DNA of 38,808 nt. Source: Verrucomicrobiales bacterium (GTDB taxonomy: Bacteria > Verrucomicrobiota > Verrucomicrobiia > Verrucomicrobiales > V1-33). Every line of letters begins with the position of its first letter. Position 1 is the stretch's first letter. The stretch is from assembly GCA_947460575.1 (NCBI GenBank), contig CANHIJ010000030.1, forward strand, positions 1 through 38,808, given 5' to 3'. Under the pieces are notes generated by a model. The model had not been told where the DNA came from. It searched no databases and saw nothing but the letters and a program-made list of their open reading frames with translations. A program made the position numbers and the translations under genes. This document shows positions 1 through 7,133 of this stretch, piece by piece.

Positions 1-2
1 AC

Positions 3-572
3 AGCAACGCCGAGGTCATCCGGCAATCGCGCGAGCGGGCCGAGGCCTTGGGATTGGGGGACACGATGTCATTTCAGGCGGTGCCCTTGAGCGCGGCGGT
101 GCTGCCGGATCGCCTCCACGCCGTGATGGCGCTGCACGCCTGCGACACCGCGACCGACGAAGCCTTGGCGCTAGGGCTGCGGCGGCAGGCGGACTTGCTG
201 GCGGTGGCACCCTGTTGTCAGGCGGAACTGGCGCAGCATTTCAAAGCCCTGGCGGCGCGCTCCGGTGGAAGTCACCCCCTGGAAGTGATTCTGCATTCGC
301 CCAACTTGCGGCGCGACACCGCCGCGACCTTCACCGACGCCCTGCGCCTAGCCCTGGTGCGGGCCCTGGGCTATGAAGCCACCGCCACCGAATTCATCCC
401 CTCGGCCCACACCCCAAAAAACCGCCTCCTCCTAGCCGAGCGCCGCGGCCGCTACAACAAAGCCGGTCTAACTTCCTTCCTGGCCCTCAAAACCGCGTCC
501 GGAGAAGCCACCCTAGCCCTGGAGCGGGCGGTGCGTGACATGCTGCAGGAGCGCTTTCCGGAACTCAGCTAG
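3..572 (+). CDS. SAM-dependent methyltransferase, C-terminal part (5' end outside window)
   Basis: The reading frame is open from base 3, so the gene starts upstream of the window; the TTG at 48 is not needed as a start. What is visible is the C-terminal ~189 residues. The segment ALHACDTATDEAL followed by a hydrophobic strand and VAPCCQAEL matches the Methyltransf_32-type Rossmann methyltransferases, in which the His-Ala-Cys-Asp and Pro-Cys-Cys-Gln motifs lie near the active site. The substrate cannot be told from this part; members of the family have been linked to RNA and other small substrates. The next gene is convergent (lspA, minus strand), and a weak hairpin/T-run lies just after the stop. 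The family call is fairly sure, the substrate is unknown. Confidence 0.8.
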   Translation, partial: SNAEVIRQSRERAEALGLGDTMSFQAVPLSAAVLPDRLHAVMALHACDTATDEALALGLRRQADLLAVAPCCQAELAQHFKALAARSGGSHPLEVILHSPNLRRDTAATFTDALRLALVRALGYEATATEFIPSAHTPKNRLLLAERRGRYNKAGLTSFLALKTASGEATLALERAVRDMLQERFPELS

Positions 573-620
573 CATGTACCCGTGAGACCTGGACAATGTG
601 TTGTTATTTTAGTAATTTTT

Positions 621-646
621 CCCCCGCGTTAGCGGTGGTCTTTTTC
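621..646 (+). terminator. weak possible terminator after the methyltransferase gene
   Basis: A short inverted repeat CCGC-GTTA-GCGG (624-635) is followed a few bases later by CTTTTTCT. It lies about 50 bases after the methyltransferase stop. A four-base stem is short for an intrinsic terminator, so this is only a suggestion. Confidence 0.25.
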
Positions 647-727
647 TAAAAATGGTAGATGAAGCTCGGCTATGGGGATTTTTCTGTGACCAGGACGGAG
701 GATGATGCGTTTTTTCGACTCAGGAGG

Positions 728-744
728 CTCACCCCATGGGTGAG
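728..744. other. small hairpin in the convergent gap before lspA
   Basis: CTCACCC-CAT-GGGTGAG is a perfect 7-bp inverted repeat between the convergent methyltransferase and lspA genes. There is no T-run directly after it on either strand. It could help end transcription or protect a 3' end; no function is proven. Apart from this and the hairpin at 621-646, nothing else is seen in 573-795. Confidence 0.35.
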
Positions 745-795
745 TTTCCGGAGGCGAAAGCAAAAGGGGCCCACTGTCACCTATAGCTCTCGCTT

Positions 796-1320
796 CTAGC
801 CCGGAGGTCGGCGAGCTGGGCCACAGGGGGCGGCGGGGCCTGCGGCGGGGGGCTTTTGGAAAGCGGAGAGGAAGAGGCAGGTGGCGGCGATGCAGATGGC
901 GGCGTCGGCGACGTTGAAGGCGGGCCACTGCATGAATTTGAGGTCGAGGGAAAGGAAATCGACGACGTAGCCGCGGAAGACGCGGTCGACGAAATTGCCG
1001 CAGACGCCGGAGATGAGGAGGGCGACGGCGACGCGGCTGAGGCGGGTGGGGAAGGCGCCGGTGCGCCAAAGCCAGGCGATGAAGGCGAGAGCGCCGAGGG
1101 AAACCGCACCGAAGATGTAGTTGGCCCCGGGGGCGCCGTTGGCCATGCCGAAGGCCACGCCAGTATTGTGGACGCGCACTAAATCGAAGAAGCCGGGAAT
1201 GACCGTGAGGTAGTCGTGGTGGAACTCGGAGGGCGGGGCGAAGCGGGTCACGGCCCACTGCTTCGTCGCCTGGTCGAGGATAAACAGCGGCAGGGTTAGG
1301 AAGAGGAGCAGGGAGCGCAT
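796..1320 (-). CDS. lspA: lipoprotein signal peptidase (signal peptidase II)
   Basis: Membrane aspartyl protease that cuts the signal peptide from diacylated prolipoproteins at the inner membrane. All hallmarks are present in the 174-residue product: a first TM helix running into LDQATKQW (Asp16), HNTGVAFG (51-58), GNFVDR with catalytic Asp112, and FNVADAAI with catalytic Asp139. The four-TM layout and length fit the family (about 160-170 aa). I chose the ATG at 1320 because the protein begins there with the usual short tail before TM1; an upstream TTG at 1362 would add 14 unconserved residues. The C-terminal tail is Pro/Ala-rich and slightly long. The SLC13 transporter gene lies 48 bases upstream on the same strand, so co-transcription is likely. 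No Shine-Dalgarno sequence is evident. Confidence 0.95.
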   Translation of the reverse strand: MRSLLLFLTLPLFILDQATKQWAVTRFAPPSEFHHDYLTVIPGFFDLVRVHNTGVAFGMANGAPGANYIFGAVSLGALAFIAWLWRTGAFPTRLSRVAVALLISGVCGNFVDRVFRGYVVDFLSLDLKFMQWPAFNVADAAICIAATCLFLSAFQKPPAAGPAAPCGPARRPPG

Positions 1321-1368
1321 GGGCGGGAAGAAGGTGATGGCGCGCGGGGCTGGGGGCCGCAAGCGCGC

Positions 1369-2865
1369 TTAGCGGTAAACCAGCCAGGCGGCGGCGAAGA
1401 TCGCCGCGGCGCCGACGAGGTCGAGGGCGAGGCCGGCGCGGATCATGCGGGTGAGAGGGACGAGGCCGGTGCCGTAGGCGAGGGCGTTGGGGGCGGTGGA
1501 GACGGGGAGCATGAAGCCGAAACTGCAAGCGAGGCTGACGGCCATGGCCACGGGGATGACGGGGAGGTGGCTGGCCTGGGCCACCGCGATCATGAGGGGG
1601 ATCATGACGTTAGCCGAAGCGGTGTTAGAAGTGGCTTCGCTGAGAGCTAGGCTGAGGGCGATGCCGGTGGCCACGAGGAGCCAGAGGCCGGGTTGGCCGA
1701 GGGCGGCGCTGAGGTTTTGGCCGAGGGCCGCGGCGAGTCCGGTATTAAAAATGAGGGTGCCCAGGGAGAGGCCGCCGGCGAAGAGGAAGATGGTGCCCCA
1801 GTCGATGCGCTCGGCTTCTTGCCAAGTTAGGGTGAAGTGCCAGCGTTTGAGGTCGACGGGGAGGAAGAAGACGAGGAGGCCGCAGAGGAGGCCGACGGTT
1901 TCCTCGGGGAGGTGTTGGCTGAGCCAGAGGCCGCTGGCAGTGGGTGCCCCGGCGAGCATTTGGGAGAGGCCGGGCCAGAGCCAGAGGGCGATGGCGAGGG
2001 CGAAGAGGAAGGCGGTGTTGCGCTCGCCGGGGCGGAGGGGGCCGAGGGCGGCGCGCTCCAACTGGAGCGCGGCTTCGAGGGCGCGGCGGTCTTGGAAAAC
2101 GACTCCGCGGGGGCGCAGCAGCCAGAGCAGGAAGGCCATCAGCACCGCGACAAGTGGCACTCCTAACTTCATCCAGTCGAGGAAGGAAATCGAGATCCCA
2201 GCCAACTGGCGGAGGAAGCCGATGGCGATGAGATTGGGCGGGGTGCCCACGGGGGTGCCGAGTCCGCCTACGGAGGCGGAGAAGGCGATGAGGAGGATGA
2301 TGTCGGCTTGGGCGCGGGGGCGGGCGGCGAGTTCGGGGGTGGTGGCGAGGACGCCGAGGGCGATGGGGATCATGACGGCGGTGGTGGCCACGTTGCTCAT
2401 CCACATGGAGAGGAGGGCGGTCATAATGCCGAGGGCGGCGTAGAGCGTGAAGGGGGAGCGGAGCACCCCGCGGCGAGTGAGGAGCCAGAGGGCGAGGCGG
2501 CGGTCCAGACCGTGCTTGCGCATGGCCTCAGCGAGAAAAAAGCTGCCGATGAAGAGAAAAACCGTGGGGGAGGCGAAGGGGGCCAGCACTGCTTTGTCGG
2601 GGGCGACCTGCAGGGGAATGCAGAGGGCGGGGGCCAGCAGGGCGGTGGCGGCCATGGGGATGGCCTCGGTCATCCAGAAAATCACGGCAAGTGCTAGAAC
2701 GGCGGCGAGGCGCTGGGCTTCCGGGGAGACGCCGGGGACGGGAAAGAGGAGCAGCAGGACTAGGGCCAGGGGGCCTAGCAGTAGCCCGAGGCGTTGGCGC
2801 CACTGCTCGAAGAGCGACTCCAGTTGCGTCGGCCGGTCGGAGGAGGAGGAATCGGGGAGGCTCAT
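1369..2865 (-). CDS. SLC13/DASS family transporter (sodium:dicarboxylate/anion symporter)
   Basis: Polytopic inner-membrane carrier of the divalent anion:Na+ symporter family, which takes up C4-dicarboxylates, citrate, sulfate or related anions. The product is 498 residues with about 11 hydrophobic segments. Diagnostic motifs are FWMTEAIPMAATALL near the N-terminus, MSNVATTAVMIPI (first SNT-type signature, here SNV), GGLGTPVGTPPNLIAIG, and ATSNTASANVMIPL (second SNT signature). Substrate cannot be read from the sequence. I chose the ATG at 2865 because the 38 residues possible upstream (GTG/ATG starts up to 2979) are Arg-rich and look non-coding. It lies just upstream of lspA on the same strand. 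The first signature having SNV rather than SNT may alter the sodium or substrate site. Confidence 0.9.
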   Translation of the reverse strand: MSLPDSSSSDRPTQLESLFEQWRQRLGLLLGPLALVLLLLFPVPGVSPEAQRLAAVLALAVIFWMTEAIPMAATALLAPALCIPLQVAPDKAVLAPFASPTVFLFIGSFFLAEAMRKHGLDRRLALWLLTRRGVLRSPFTLYAALGIMTALLSMWMSNVATTAVMIPIALGVLATTPELAARPRAQADIILLIAFSASVGGLGTPVGTPPNLIAIGFLRQLAGISISFLDWMKLGVPLVAVLMAFLLWLLRPRGVVFQDRRALEAALQLERAALGPLRPGERNTAFLFALAIALWLWPGLSQMLAGAPTASGLWLSQHLPEETVGLLCGLLVFFLPVDLKRWHFTLTWQEAERIDWGTIFLFAGGLSLGTLIFNTGLAAALGQNLSAALGQPGLWLLVATGIALSLALSEATSNTASANVMIPLMIAVAQASHLPVIPVAMAVSLACSFGFMLPVSTAPNALAYGTGLVPLTRMIRAGLALDLVGAAAIFAAAWLVYR

Positions 2866-2985
2866 GCGGGCAAAGGCGGCATCATGCCAGGCGCGACTGG
2901 GCTGGCGAGCGGAATCGGCGCGCCAACGGGGCGCCCGGCGCCAGACCCGGGCAAGGCCCTGGGTATTATCGGGCATCAAGCGAAC

Positions 2986-3097
2986 GAGCCCTGAAGGGGC
3001 GACATAACAGTTAGACTGCCCTTTCAGGGCTCGGCATGAAGAAGAAACCGTTTACCCAGGGCGTTGCCCTGGGCTAGCTTGGTTCGCCCCTTTGGGG
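2986..3097. repeat. dispersed palindromic extragenic repeat, copy A
   Basis: Three consecutive hairpins lie between leuA and the transporter gene: 2986-3001 pairs with 3017-3032 (GAGCCCTGAA...TTCAGGGCTC core), CCCAGGGC-GTT-GCCCTGGG at 3055-3073 (perfect), and GCCCC-TTT-GGGGC at 3085-3097. The middle hairpin and the order hairpin-GGCT-hairpin recur at 16947-16992. I remember elements of this look as common between genes in Verrucomicrobia and Planctomycetes, but that is recollection, not a search. The gap 2866-3209 holds this element and no recognisable gene. Confidence 0.75.
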
Positions 3098-3209
3098 CTT
3101 GGGCAAGGCAGAAGGCCTAAGGCCTAGCCAGGGCAAATGACTTGGGGAAAGAGCGGCCCCGCAGGCGATCGCGCCGCGGCCACTTGGCCAGGGCAGCCGA
3201 GGCGCGGGC

Positions 3210-4877
3210 TTAGCCGAGGCGGTTGACGGCGCTGAGGACGGCTTTGATGGAGGCGAGTTCGATGTTGGTGTCGACGCCGGCGCCCCAGCAAGAGCGGCCG
3301 TCGGGGCGGGAGATTTTGAGGTAGGAGATGGCGCTGGCGGTGGCACCGGCGCTGAGGGCGTGCTGTTTGAAATCGCTGACTTCGAAGGCGGGGACACCGG
3401 AGGCGATGAGGGCTTGGACGAAGGCGGCGATGGGGCCGTTGCCGGTGCCGGTGAGGTGGACTTCGGCGCCGTGGTGGCGGGCGGAGACGCGGCACTGGAA
3501 GAGGCTGTCGACGCCATCGGCGTGGAAGTGGTGGAGTTCCCAGGGGGCGCGGCGCTCCACGTATTCTTCCCAGAACATGTCCTTGAGTTCGGCGCCGCTG
3601 ACTTCGCGGCCGAGGCGGTCGACCAAGTTGTTGGCGAGGGGTCCGAACTCGCGCTGGAGGTCTTTGGGGAGGTCGATGCCGAATTCGCTTTCGAGCATGA
3701 AAGCCACGCCGCCCTTGCCGCTTTGGCTATTGACGCGAATGACCTCGCGGTATTCGCGGCCGAGGTCGGAGGGGTCGATGGTGAGGTAGGGGACGTCCCA
3801 GTGTTGCGGGGCGCGGCCTTCGCGGCGTTCGGCGAGGCCTTTTTTGATGGCGTCTTGGTGGCTGCCGCTGAAGGCGGTGAAGACGAGTTCGCCGGCGTAG
3901 GGTTGGCGCGGGGGCACGGACATGCCGGTGGTGCGGTGGTACATTTCCGCTAGGGCATTGATGTCCTGGAAATCCAAGCCGGGGGCGATGCCGTGCATAT
4001 AGCAATTCATGGCCACGGTGACGATGTCGAGGTTGCCGGTGCGCTCGCCATTGCCAAAGAGGGTGCCCTCGACGCGGTCGGCTCCGGCGAGGAGGCCGAG
4101 TTCGGTGGCGGCCACGCCGGTGCCGCGGTCATTGTGGGTGTGCAGGGAAATGATGAGGCTGTCGCGGTTTTTGAGGTGGCGGCACATCCACTCCACCTGG
4201 TCGGCGTAGACGTTAGGCATGGCGACCTCCACGGTGTCGGGGAGGTTGAGGATCATCTTGCGCTGGGGAGTGGGTTGCCAGACATCCATGACGGCCTCGC
4301 TGATTTCCTTGGCGAAATCTAACTCCGTGGCGCTGAAGCTTTCCGGGGAGTATTGGAGGAGGACCTCGGTGCCGGTGGCTTCCAAGCGGGAGAGGCGGTC
4401 TTTGATGAGTTGGGCGCCTTGGCGAGCGATGTCGATGACTTCAGCTTTGGACTTGCCGAAGACGACGCGGCGCTGGGCTGGAGACGTGCTATTGTAGAGG
4501 TGGATGATGACGCGGCGGGCGCCGAGGAGGCTTTCCACGGTGCGCTCAATGAGGTCTTCGCGAGCCTGCACGAGCACTTGGATGGTGACGTCGTTGGGGA
4601 TGCGATTTTCTTCAATGAGGCGGCGGTTGAAGGCGAATTCGGTGTTAGAAGCGGCGGGGAAGCCGACTTCGATTTCTTTAAAGCCGCACTTCACGAGGGC
4701 GTCGAACATCTCCAGTTTTTGGGAAACGTTCATCGGCACCGCGAGGGCTTGATTGCCGTCGCGCAGGTCCACGGAGCACCAGATCGGGGCCTTGGTCAGG
4801 GTGCGGTCCGGCCACTGGCGGTCCGGGAGGGGGACCGGAGGGAAGGCGCGGTATTTGATGGAGGGATCAGGAATCAT
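3210..4877 (-). CDS. leuA: 2-isopropylmalate synthase (actinobacterial-type LeuA)
   Basis: First committed enzyme of leucine synthesis: condenses acetyl-CoA with 2-oxoisovalerate in the cytoplasm. The 555-residue protein starts with the KYRAFPPVPLPDRQWPD segment and SVDLRDGNQAL typical of the Corynebacterium/Mycobacterium form, not the shorter E. coli form. The HMGL-like TIM barrel covers roughly residues 30-310, with KEIEVGFPAAS, LHTHNDRG (metal-binding His-x-His) and LFGNGERTGN. The C-terminal ~140 residues form the LeuA allosteric domain (SVSARHHGAEVHLTGTGNGP is absent as a whole but RVSARHHGAEVHLTG and GAGVDTNIELAS are seen), so leucine feedback inhibition is likely. It is a single-gene unit; the upstream region holds a possible leader ORF and a terminator-like hairpin. 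No Shine-Dalgarno sequence is evident before the ATG. Confidence 0.96.
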   Translation of the reverse strand: MIPDPSIKYRAFPPVPLPDRQWPDRTLTKAPIWCSVDLRDGNQALAVPMNVSQKLEMFDALVKCGFKEIEVGFPAASNTEFAFNRRLIEENRIPNDVTIQVLVQAREDLIERTVESLLGARRVIIHLYNSTSPAQRRVVFGKSKAEVIDIARQGAQLIKDRLSRLEATGTEVLLQYSPESFSATELDFAKEISEAVMDVWQPTPQRKMILNLPDTVEVAMPNVYADQVEWMCRHLKNRDSLIISLHTHNDRGTGVAATELGLLAGADRVEGTLFGNGERTGNLDIVTVAMNCYMHGIAPGLDFQDINALAEMYHRTTGMSVPPRQPYAGELVFTAFSGSHQDAIKKGLAERREGRAPQHWDVPYLTIDPSDLGREYREVIRVNSQSGKGGVAFMLESEFGIDLPKDLQREFGPLANNLVDRLGREVSGAELKDMFWEEYVERRAPWELHHFHADGVDSLFQCRVSARHHGAEVHLTGTGNGPIAAFVQALIASGVPAFEVSDFKQHALSAGATASAISYLKISRPDGRSCWGAGVDTNIELASIKAVLSAVNRLG

Positions 4878-4962
4878 AAAAAGCGAGCAAAACAGGGAGA
4901 GCGGGGAGAATCAATCATGGGGCGCCGCGCTCGGGGTCCCCGGGGAACGCCGCGGCGTCGAC

Positions 4963-5034
4963 TTAAAAGGAAAAGCGCAGCTCCGCCGCAGTCGGGCGGA
5001 GCGGGCTAAGTCGGAGAACCAAGGAATTGGACAT
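4963..5034 (-). CDS. candidate leucine-containing leader peptide upstream of leuA
   Basis: A 23-codon ORF lies 85 bases upstream of leuA on the same strand. It encodes MSNSLVLRLSPLRPTAAELR followed by FSF, with leucines at positions 5, 7, 9, 12 and 19 (five different-looking Leu codons). A 10-like GATAAT at 5045-5040 and TTGCAA at 5070-5065 (19-bp gap) would place the transcript start almost at its ATG. The Leu content is above average but without a Leu run, and the hairpin at 4980-5002 lies inside the ORF rather than after it, which does not fit classical attenuation. It may be chance. Confidence 0.25.
   Translation of the reverse strand: MSNSLVLRLSPLRPTAAELRFSF
4980..5002 (-). terminator. 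terminator-like hairpin in the leuA leader
   Basis: On the minus strand GCTCCGCC-CGACTGC-GGCGGAGC is a perfect 8-bp stem with a 7-base loop, followed by TGCGCTTTTCCTTTTAAG. It is about 100 bases upstream of the leuA start. No other minus-strand gene precedes it, so a terminator here would act on a leuA leader transcript. The T-tract is interrupted by C. Confidence 0.35.
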
Positions 5035-5162
5035 CTTAGATTATCAGAACACCGCGCCGACCGATTGCAACCGGGACGCGCCCTTTGGCGGGCGGCGCGG
5101 GGGAGGGGCGGGCGGTCGCAGTGGGGGCGTGAAGAAAGCGCTTGCCGAGGGCGGCATTGGTT

Positions 5163-5183
5163 TTACTTTGTGGGGCAAAGTAA
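5163..5183. promoter_or_regulatory. perfect inverted repeat upstream of the membrane protein/wHTH operon
   Basis: TTACTTTG-TGGGG-CAAAGTAA has 8-bp arms and ends 17 bases before the ATG at 5201. It could be an operator for the winged-helix protein encoded second in this operon, or an mRNA hairpin close to the ribosome site. The rest of the 4878-5200 gap holds the leuA leader elements and GC-rich sequence without a recognisable gene. Confidence 0.4.
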
Positions 5184-5200
5184 GTAGCAACCTGCCCCGT

Positions 5201-5848
5201 ATGCCTGCCCCCGACATTGAAGCCGCCGACCATTTGAAGACGATCCGCGCTCTGATGGAGCGGGCCACGGTGTACCGGGCGCTTTCGGGGCCGGCGGCGT
5301 TGGGGGCGGGTTTTTTGACCTTGTTGGTGAGCGGGGGGTTGTTGCGCCTGGAGGGGGCGGCGCGGTTTTCGCCGCTGGGTTTTGTGGGGCTTTGGCTGGG
5401 GGTATTGGTTTGTGTGACTAGTTTTAATTTGTGGCTGTTGCACCGCAGCGCGCGGCGGCGGGGGGATCTTTTTGCGAGTGCGGGGATGAAGATGGCGCTG
5501 CGCTCGGTGGCTCCCCCATTGGCGGCGGGATTTTTCTTGAGTTTGTTATCGGCGGTGATGCAGTCGAGCAACTACACGGACATCGTCTCGTTTTGGACGC
5601 TGTTTTATGGCTTGGCGCTGCTGGCGATGGGGTCCTTCGCGCCGCGGTCGCTGCTGGCCTTGGGGTGGGGCTTCTTGACTTGTGGGCTGTTGGCCTTTTT
5701 GCCCGCGGTGCGGGCCTTAGAAGGGCGGTCGTGGCAGGGGGCCATCATTTTTATGGCTCTGACGTTTGGGGGATTGCACCTGATCTATGCGGCCTGCGTC
5801 CTGATGCGGGCGCGGGGGAACGCAGTAGCCGAGGATGAGGCGGCATGA
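5201..5848 (+). CDS. six-TM membrane protein of unknown function, paired with a wHTH regulator
   Basis: The 215-residue product starts with a soluble ~25-residue stretch (MPAPDIEAADHLKTIRALME) and then shows about six hydrophobic helices, ending in a short acidic tail (AVAEDEAA). I do not recognise a catalytic or transport motif. The ATG at 5201 was chosen since the in-frame upstream extension (from 5027) is Gly/Arg-rich and overlaps the putative leuA promoter. Its stop overlaps the next start in an ATGA arrangement, so the two proteins are almost certainly co-translated. As I recall it, similar membrane protein plus small winged-helix pairs occur in several phyla; the regulator may control this gene or sense through it. 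Function is not assigned. Confidence 0.75.
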   Translation: MPAPDIEAADHLKTIRALMERATVYRALSGPAALGAGFLTLLVSGGLLRLEGAARFSPLGFVGLWLGVLVCVTSFNLWLLHRSARRRGDLFASAGMKMALRSVAPPLAAGFFLSLLSAVMQSSNYTDIVSFWTLFYGLALLAMGSFAPRSLLALGWGFLTCGLLAFLPAVRALEGRSWQGAIIFMALTFGGLHLIYAACVLMRARGNAVAEDEAA

Positions 5849-6147
5849 TCGATTTTTCGCAACTGGATCGGGTGATCCACGAAACCGGGCGCTTGGCGAT
5901 CACGAGTCTGCTGGCGGCGCGCCCGGACTGGGCGTTTCAGGATTTGAAGGCCGAGCTGAAGATGAGCGACGGCAATTTGAGCGCGCACTTGCGCACCCTT
6001 TTCAAGGCCGGCTACACGGTCGAAATCAAGGAGATGCTGGGTCGGCCGCAGACGCGCTACGCCTTGAGCAAGGCGGGGCGGATCGCCTTTGCGGCCTATT
6101 TGGAGGTCCTCGAATCGATCGTGCGCTCGGGTCGGGCGGCGCCCTAA
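5845..6147 (+). CDS. small winged-helix (MarR/ArsR-like) transcriptional regulator
   Basis: A 100-residue protein made almost wholly of one winged-helix DNA-binding domain of the PF13601-like type. Visible parts are the N-terminal helix (LDRVIHETGRLAITSLL), the recognition helix region MSDGNLSAHLRTLFKAGY, and the wing with EIKEMLGRPQTRYALSKAGR. It has no sensor domain. It starts inside the stop of the membrane protein gene (ATGA overlap), which points to functional coupling. A likely target is its own operon, where a perfect inverted repeat lies at 5163-5183, but that is inference. Typical family members are 90-110 residues, so it appears complete. Confidence 0.85.
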   Translation: MIDFSQLDRVIHETGRLAITSLLAARPDWAFQDLKAELKMSDGNLSAHLRTLFKAGYTVEIKEMLGRPQTRYALSKAGRIAFAAYLEVLESIVRSGRAAP

Positions 6148-6216
6148 GTTTTTTGTCCATCAACTCTGTCGCGCAAAGCTTAGCGCAAACCGACTTTTTT
6201 AACCCCTAGAAAAACG

Positions 6217-7068
6217 ATGAAGATAACTCTAGCGAATCATTACGGCATGTGTTTTGGGGTGCGGGACGCCCTGGGTTTGACGGAGCGGGCGGCGGCGGAG
6301 GGGGCGGTGACGGTGCTGGGAGATTTGGTGCACAATGGGGTGGTGCAGGAGCAGCTGGCGGCGCTGGGGGTGCAGCGGGGGAAATTGGAGGAGGTGGGGC
6401 AGAGCGGGACCGAGCGGGTGATCATCACGGCGCACGGGGCGGCGGAGGGGCAGCGGCGGGCCTGGCGAGAGGCGGGGTTTGCGGTGACGGACACGACGTG
6501 TCCGCTGGTGAGGAAGGCGCACCGGGCGTTGGCGCAGCTGGTGGCGCAGGGGGTTCAGGCGGTGGTGATTGGGCAGGCGGGGCACGCGGAGGTGCGGGGG
6601 TTGTGCGGGGACTTTCCGGGGACGCGGGTGGTGGAGGGTGCGGAGGACGTGGCGGCGCTGGAGTTTGCGCCGCGTTTTGGGGTGGTGGCGCAGACGACTC
6701 AGCCGCTGGGAAAGGTGCTAGAATTGGTGGAGTGCCTGCGGGCGCGGCATCCAGGGGCGGAGGTGGTTTTCAAGGACACGGTTTGTCAGCCGACCAAGGA
6801 CCGGCAGGAGGCCATGGCCGGGCTGGTGCGGGAGCAACAGCTAGTGGTGGTAGTGGGGGGGCGGTACAGCAACAACACCCGGCAACTCAGCGAGACGGCG
6901 CGGCGTGCGGGGGTGGCGGTGCGTCAGGTGGAGACGGCGGAGGAATTGCAAGCGGAGTGGTTTGCGGGGATCGAGCGGGTGGGCGTCACCGCGGGGACAT
7001 CGACGCTGGAGGAGACCGTGCAGGCGGTGGTGGCCCGGCTGGAGGGATTTGGGGCGGCGGGGTTTTGA
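6217..7068 (+). CDS. ispH: 4-hydroxy-3-methylbut-2-enyl diphosphate reductase
   Basis: Last enzyme of the MEP isoprenoid pathway: an iron-sulfur protein that reduces HMBPP to IPP and DMAPP in the cytoplasm. The 283-residue product has the three cluster-binding cysteines in context: GMCFGV (Cys12), TTCPLV (Cys95) and DTVCQPTKDRQEA (Cys190). Substrate-site residues are also visible: His39 in VHNG, His73 in AHG, His123 and Glu125 in GHAEV, and the Ser-Asn-Asn at 218-220. It is slightly shorter than the E. coli enzyme (316 aa) but complete. The start at 6217 places the MKITLANHYGMCFGV N-terminus exactly as in the family. It stands 69 bases after the wHTH gene. ispF lies about 21 kb away in this window. 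Confidence 0.96.
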   Translation: MKITLANHYGMCFGVRDALGLTERAAAEGAVTVLGDLVHNGVVQEQLAALGVQRGKLEEVGQSGTERVIITAHGAAEGQRRAWREAGFAVTDTTCPLVRKAHRALAQLVAQGVQAVVIGQAGHAEVRGLCGDFPGTRVVEGAEDVAALEFAPRFGVVAQTTQPLGKVLELVECLRARHPGAEVVFKDTVCQPTKDRQEAMAGLVREQQLVVVVGGRYSNNTRQLSETARRAGVAVRQVETAEELQAEWFAGIERVGVTAGTSTLEETVQAVVARLEGFGAAGF

Positions 7069-7133
7069 ACGCGCCGGGGGACCGCAAAGAGGGTTTCCCC
7101 AGGGTGGCTTTGAAGCGTAGATAGGATAATCTT

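Noticed and set aside
7081..7133. Promoter with GATAAT directly before the SDR gene
   Set aside because: No -35 at suitable distance and the spacing would leave no leader before the ATG.
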